Assembly: GCA_030425945.1 (NCBI GenBank)
Contig: JAUHZL010000052.1
Span: forward strand, 1 to 11,365
Source: Alphaproteobacteria bacterium
Lineage (GTDB): Bacteria; Pseudomonadota; Alphaproteobacteria; Rhodobacterales; Rhodobacteraceae
DNA length: 11,365 bases
Direction: 5' to 3'
The position numbers and the translations under genes are program-made. Position 1 is the first letter of the stretch, and each line of letters starts with the position of its first letter. The notes beneath the pieces were generated by a model. That model worked only from the letters and a program-made list of their open reading frames with translations, did not search any database and was not told the origin of the DNA. Shown here piece by piece: positions 8,889 through 11,365 of this stretch.

Positions 8889-9365
8889 TCAGCGGCACGG
8901 CCAGGCGGCGGTCGCGCCGACGGCGGGGTGGCGCAGTTCCGAGCCGGGGACGATGCCGATCCGCTCGGCCATGCCGCCGTTGATCTCCAGCACGTAGGCA
9001 ATCTCCGCCCCGCCGAAGATCGGCGTCTCGTCCAGCGGGCGCGCGTTGGCATGCACCGTCTGCACCACCCCGGCCCCGTCGGCGAAGATCATGTCGAGCG
9101 GGATCAGCGTGTTGCGCATCCAGAAGGACACCGGCTGCGGCATGTCGTAGACGAAGAGCATCCCGGCATCGGGGGCCATCCGCTCGCGGAACATCAGGCC
9201 CTGCGCCCGCTCGCGGGCATCGTCGGCCACCTCGACCCGGAACTCGGCCTTGCCCCAGTCGCCGCGCAGCGCCACGCGGTCCTCGCGGCAGGCGGTCGGC
9301 GCGTTCTCGGCCCAGACCGGCGCCGCGATCAGCAGCGCCAGTGCGGCCCCGGTCCATGGCTTCAT
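8889..9365 (-). CDS. DUF192 family exported protein
   Basis: A 158-residue protein with an N-terminal signal peptide (MKPWTGAALALLIAAPVWA, cleavage probably after A19), so the mature part should be periplasmic. The remainder is the DUF192 domain: RAQGLMFRERMAPDAGMLFVYD (53-74), then FWMRNTLIPLDMIFAD (81-96) and AYVLEINGG (123-131), which are the family's characteristic stretches. The molecular function of the family is not established. The ATG at 9365 was preferred over longer starts because it begins the signal peptide and has GAGGA 9 nt upstream, at the end of the cold-shock gene. Only 5 nt separate it from that gene's stop, so the two form one operon, with tRNA-Pro following on the same strand. 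Confidence 0.92.
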   Translation of the reverse strand: MKPWTGAALALLIAAPVWAENAPTACREDRVALRGDWGKAEFRVEVADDARERAQGLMFRERMAPDAGMLFVYDMPQPVSFWMRNTLIPLDMIFADGAGVVQTVHANARPLDETPIFGGAEIAYVLEINGGMAERIGIVPGSELRHPAVGATAAWPCR

Positions 9366-9370
9366 GCGGA

Positions 9371-9886
9371 TCAGTCCTCGACGGCGGCGTCCCAGCTTTT
9401 CACGACCACGGCCATCTCGCCCCGGTCGCTCTCGCCGATCAGGATGGACACACCCTCGCCCGGCTGCAAGTCGGCAAAGCCCCAGCGGCGCAGCACATCC
9501 ATGTGAACGAAGATGTCGCCGGCCCGGCCGTGCACGTTGACGAAGCCGAATCCCTTCACCTTGTCGAACCACTTCACCCGCGCGGGCAGCAGCGGCCCGT
9601 CGGGAATCGGCAGGTCGTCCTGCGGGTGCGCCTCGGGGTCCTCGACCGGCTGCGGCCGCACGTCGATCACCTCGACCGCCTGCACGCCGCGCGGGGTCTC
9701 CTGCACCCGGACGGTGATCGGCGTGCCTTCGGCGACCGAGCTCTGTCCGTAGTTCCTGAGCACGTTGGCGTGCAGCAGGATATCCGGTCCGCCGTCACAG
9801 GCGACGATGAAGCCGAAGCCACGCCGCACGTCGAACCACTTCACGCGCCCTTCAACGGAAGGAAACATGGCAACCGGCTTCTGCAT
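9371..9886 (-). CDS. Cold-shock protein with two cold-shock domains
   Basis: A 171-residue protein with two cold-shock (OB-fold, nucleic-acid-binding) domains. Domain 1 spans about residues 11-76 with RNP1-like VKWFDVRRGFGFIV and RNP2-like DILLH (35-39). Domain 2 spans about 101-167 with VKWFDKVKGFGFVNV and DIFVH (124-128). A 25-residue acidic, proline-rich linker joins them. Single-domain CspA proteins are about 70 residues, so this is a tandem form of the kind seen in alphaproteobacteria, expected to bind single-stranded RNA or DNA and act as an RNA chaperone or antiterminator. The start at 9886 is a judgement: GGGGG lies 11 nt upstream, while an in-frame ATG at 9868 would trim six residues. 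The frame is open to 10111, but the added residues are unlike any cold-shock protein and lie upstream of the candidate promoter. Confidence 0.92.
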   Translation of the reverse strand: MQKPVAMFPSVEGRVKWFDVRRGFGFIVACDGGPDILLHANVLRNYGQSSVAEGTPITVRVQETPRGVQAVEVIDVRPQPVEDPEAHPQDDLPIPDGPLLPARVKWFDKVKGFGFVNVHGRAGDIFVHMDVLRRWGFADLQPGEGVSILIGESDRGEMAVVVKSWDAAVED

Positions 9887-10184
9887 GGTGACTGGCACCC
9901 CCGTAGGTTTGTCCGCGGTCCTGAACCGCCCGCGTCCATGACCTAAGGTATATAACGGGTCCGTGCTTGGCAAATTGCAAAAAACGACCTTTCCTGCTCG
10001 GTTCCGCCGCGTCCCGGGAGCCCCTTCCCGGCGGCCTTTGCGGGGCGCGCACCACCTGACCTTTGTGATGCACCGTGCCGAAAAACTGGAGTGTGCGCAA
10101 CACCTTACCATTCACGAAGCGTGAACGTTACGTCGCTTCAGGCGCTGCCGTTGCCGTTTCGCGGATGAATCAGGGGCTTGGCGA
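9887..10184 (-). promoter_or_regulatory. Upstream region and leader of the cold-shock gene
   Basis: The spacer has no gene. A candidate promoter on the minus strand is TTGCCA (9968-9973) and TATACC (9947-9952) with a short 15-bp spacer, giving a leader of about 55 nt. The leader can form a small hairpin, GCGGT/ACCGC at 9915-9929. Further upstream are a perfect 6-bp hairpin CCGGGA/TCCCGG (10014-10031) and the palindrome TTCACG-AAG-CGTGAA (10111-10125), whose role is unknown. Confidence 0.4.
10111..10125. repeat. Perfect palindrome TTCACG-AAG-CGTGAA
   Basis: A 6-bp perfect inverted repeat with a 3-nt spacer lies about 225 bp upstream of the cold-shock start. It overlaps a second possible stem, GAAGCG (10116-10121) with CGCTTC (10134-10139). 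It could be an operator; nothing in the window identifies the binding protein. Confidence 0.35.
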
Positions 10185-10214
10185 GAAAATGCCACCGCTC
10201 CCCGGGCGCGGCGG
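10185..10214 (-). terminator. Intrinsic terminator of pdxH
   Basis: On the minus strand CCGCCGC pairs with GCGGTGG (one G-T wobble) around a 9-nt loop, followed by CATTTTCT. It lies about 80 nt past the pdxH stop. An alternative overlapping hairpin CGGCGG/CCGCCG spans 10209-10228. Confidence 0.6.
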
Positions 10215-10295
10215 AAACAATCCCGCCGTCCGGCCGCCGCCGTATCGCGGACAGCCGGGTCCGGGACGCCTGCCCCGGCACACGGGTCGGTCGGA

Positions 10296-10901
10296 TCAGG
10301 GGTTGAGGCGCGTGATGTCCCAGGCCGCGTCCGGGCTCGCGCGCCGCCAGCGGAAGCGGTCGTGCAGGCGGAACGCGCCGTCGGCCCAGAACTCGATCTC
10401 CAGCGGGCGGATGCGGAACCCGCCCCAGAACGGCGGCCGCTTCGGGTGCAGCCCGTGGAGCGCGCCCTGCCGCGCGGCCTCGGCCACCAGCGCGGCGCGG
10501 CCCGCCAGCGGCTGCGACTGGCGCGAGGCCCAGGCCCCGATCCGGCTCTGCAGCGCGCGGCTGTCGTAATAGGCATCCGCCTGCGGCCCGTCCTCGCGGG
10601 TCACGAGGCCCCGCACCCGCACCTGCCGCCGCAGCGACTTCCAGTGCAGCACGAAGGCGGCCTTGCCGCTGGCGGTGATCTCCCGGCCCTTGGCGCTCTC
10701 GTAGTTGGTGTAGAACACGAAAGCGTCGGCCTCGATCTCCTTCAGGAGCACCATGCGCACGTTCGGCAGGCCGTCGGTGTCGATGGTGGCCAGCGCAATC
10801 GCGTTGGGGTCGTTGATCTCGGTCTTTTCCGCCTCGTCCAGCCAGCTCTGCGCCAGCCGGAACGGGTCGTCTCCGGCGAATATGCCGCTGCGGTCACTCA
10901 T
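10296..10901 (-). CDS. pdxH: Pyridoxamine 5'-phosphate oxidase
   Basis: Oxidises pyridoxine 5'-phosphate or pyridoxamine 5'-phosphate to pyridoxal 5'-phosphate with FMN and oxygen, the last step of vitamin B6 synthesis and salvage. The 201-residue protein is close to the usual length (E. coli about 218) and shows the family motifs in order: NAIALATID (33-41), RMVLLK (49-54), FYTNYESAKGREI (63-75), WKSLRRQVRVRG (87-98), SRIGAWASRQSQ (119-130), RPPFWGGFRI (155-164) and RLHDRFRW (178-185), ending in the typical DITRLNP. The FMN and substrate contacts lie in these segments. The start at 10901 was chosen over a longer frame because the family's N-terminus begins here (MSDRSGIFAG) and the upstream part would overlap the fabI promoter and start; GGGGGCAGGA precedes it. 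Divergent from fabI. Confidence 0.96.
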   Translation of the reverse strand: MSDRSGIFAGDDPFRLAQSWLDEAEKTEINDPNAIALATIDTDGLPNVRMVLLKEIEADAFVFYTNYESAKGREITASGKAAFVLHWKSLRRQVRVRGLVTREDGPQADAYYDSRALQSRIGAWASRQSQPLAGRAALVAEAARQGALHGLHPKRPPFWGGFRIRPLEIEFWADGAFRLHDRFRWRRASPDAAWDITRLNP

Positions 10902-10925
10902 GATCCTGCCCCCGTCGTCCTCGCC

Positions 10926-10954
10926 TTGATGCCCCCCCGCCAATCGCCTAAAGG
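10926..10954 (+). promoter_or_regulatory. Candidate fabI promoter
   Basis: TTGATG (10926-10931) and TAAAGG (10949-10954) are 17 bp apart inside the 88-bp spacer between the divergent pdxH and fabI genes. The -35 is fair and the -10 weak. Transcription would begin near 10961, about 30 nt before the fabI start. Confidence 0.35.
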
Positions 10955-10989
10955 GAGCCAGCACCGGAGAACATGGCGAGGATGGGCAG

Positions 10990-11365
10990 ATGTCAACGGG
11001 TCTGATGCACGGAAAACGCGGCCTGATCATGGGCCTTGCCAATGACAAGTCGATCGCCTGGGGCATCGCCAAGGCGCTCTACGACCAGGGTGCCGAACTG
11101 GCCCTGACCTATCAGGGCGACGCCTTCCGCAAGCGCGCGCTGCCGCTGGCCGAGAAGCTGGGCGTGACCCATGTCATGGATTGCGACGTCTCCGACGAGG
11201 CCTCGATGGACGCCTGTTTCGCGGAACTGGGCGCGGCTTGGGGCAGCATGGACTTCATCGTCCACGCCATCGGCTTCTCCGACAAGGAACAGCTGCGCGG
11301 CCGCTACGTCGACACCACGCGCGACAACTTCACCATGACGATGGACATCTCGGTCTACTCGTTCA
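10990..11365 (+). CDS. fabI: Enoyl-[acyl-carrier-protein] reductase (NADH), 5' part
   Basis: Catalyses the last step of each fatty-acid elongation cycle, reducing enoyl-ACP with NADH. The visible 125 residues show the FabI form of the short-chain dehydrogenase fold: GKRGLIMGLANDKSIAWGIA (8-27), where the glycine-rich loop is of the FabI type rather than the general TGxxxGIG; D66 in CDVS; and HAIGFSDKEQL (92-102). The window ends at MDISVYSF, before the catalytic Tyr-x6-Lys. The ATG at 10990 has GAGG 8 nt upstream. Another ATG at 11005 would remove five residues and lacks as good a site. Full FabI proteins are about 260-270 residues, so roughly half is present. Confidence 0.96.
   Translation, partial: MSTGLMHGKRGLIMGLANDKSIAWGIAKALYDQGAELALTYQGDAFRKRALPLAEKLGVTHVMDCDVSDEASMDACFAELGAAWGSMDFIVHAIGFSDKEQLRGRYVDTTRDNFTMTMDISVYSF

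Noticed and set aside
9887..10111. N-terminal extension of the cold-shock protein to 10111
   Set aside because: The extra 75 residues resemble no cold-shock protein and would cover the candidate promoter; the ATG at 9886 fits the domain start.
10902..11072. N-terminal extension of PdxH to 11072
   Set aside because: It would overlap the fabI start and promoter on the other strand, and family homology begins at the ATG at 10901.

Overview
The window reads as an ordinary chromosomal segment of a high-GC alphaproteobacterium, most likely of the order Rhodobacterales. The grounds are the roughly 65-70% GC coding sequence, a long B12-dependent ribonucleotide reductase (NrdJ) of the rhodobacterial type, and FabI and PdxH sequences of the same flavour. 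I could run no database search, so the lineage is an inference from recognised protein families.

Layout from left to right. (1) The 3' end of a DEAD-box RNA helicase gene (+), with a DbpA-type RNA-binding domain and a highly charged tail built from 39-bp tandem repeats, followed by a terminator hairpin. (2) A small DUF2188 gene (-) in less GC-rich DNA. (3) nrdJ (-), 1215 codons, complete. (4) A 381-bp regulatory region upstream of nrdJ, with two NrdR-box-like palindromes, an exact DnaA box and several short repeats. (5) An arginine-to-proline catabolic pair (-), arginase then ornithine cyclodeaminase, 1 nt apart, read divergently from (6) an Lrp/AsnC-family regulator (+). (7) An AT-richer patch (about 45-50% GC) with a small hypothetical gene (-), lying against the 3' end of (8) a tRNA-Pro(UGG) gene (-). 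(9) A DUF192 exported protein and a two-domain cold-shock protein (-), probably one operon. (10) pdxH (-), with a good intrinsic terminator, divergent from (11) the 5' part of fabI (+), cut by the window end.

How the genes fit together. Arginase makes ornithine and urea, and ornithine cyclodeaminase turns ornithine into proline and ammonia. The divergent Lrp/AsnC regulator is the natural candidate for their control. nrdJ supplies deoxyribonucleotides. Its upstream region looks set up for nucleotide-pool control by NrdR and possibly for replication-linked control by DnaA. The remaining genes are housekeeping functions for RNA handling, vitamin B6 and fatty acids.

I found no clear sign of an undescribed multi-gene system, mobile element or CRISPR array. 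The places most worth a second look are the nrdJ upstream region, the AT-rich hypothetical gene next to tRNA-Pro, and the repetitive helicase tail.
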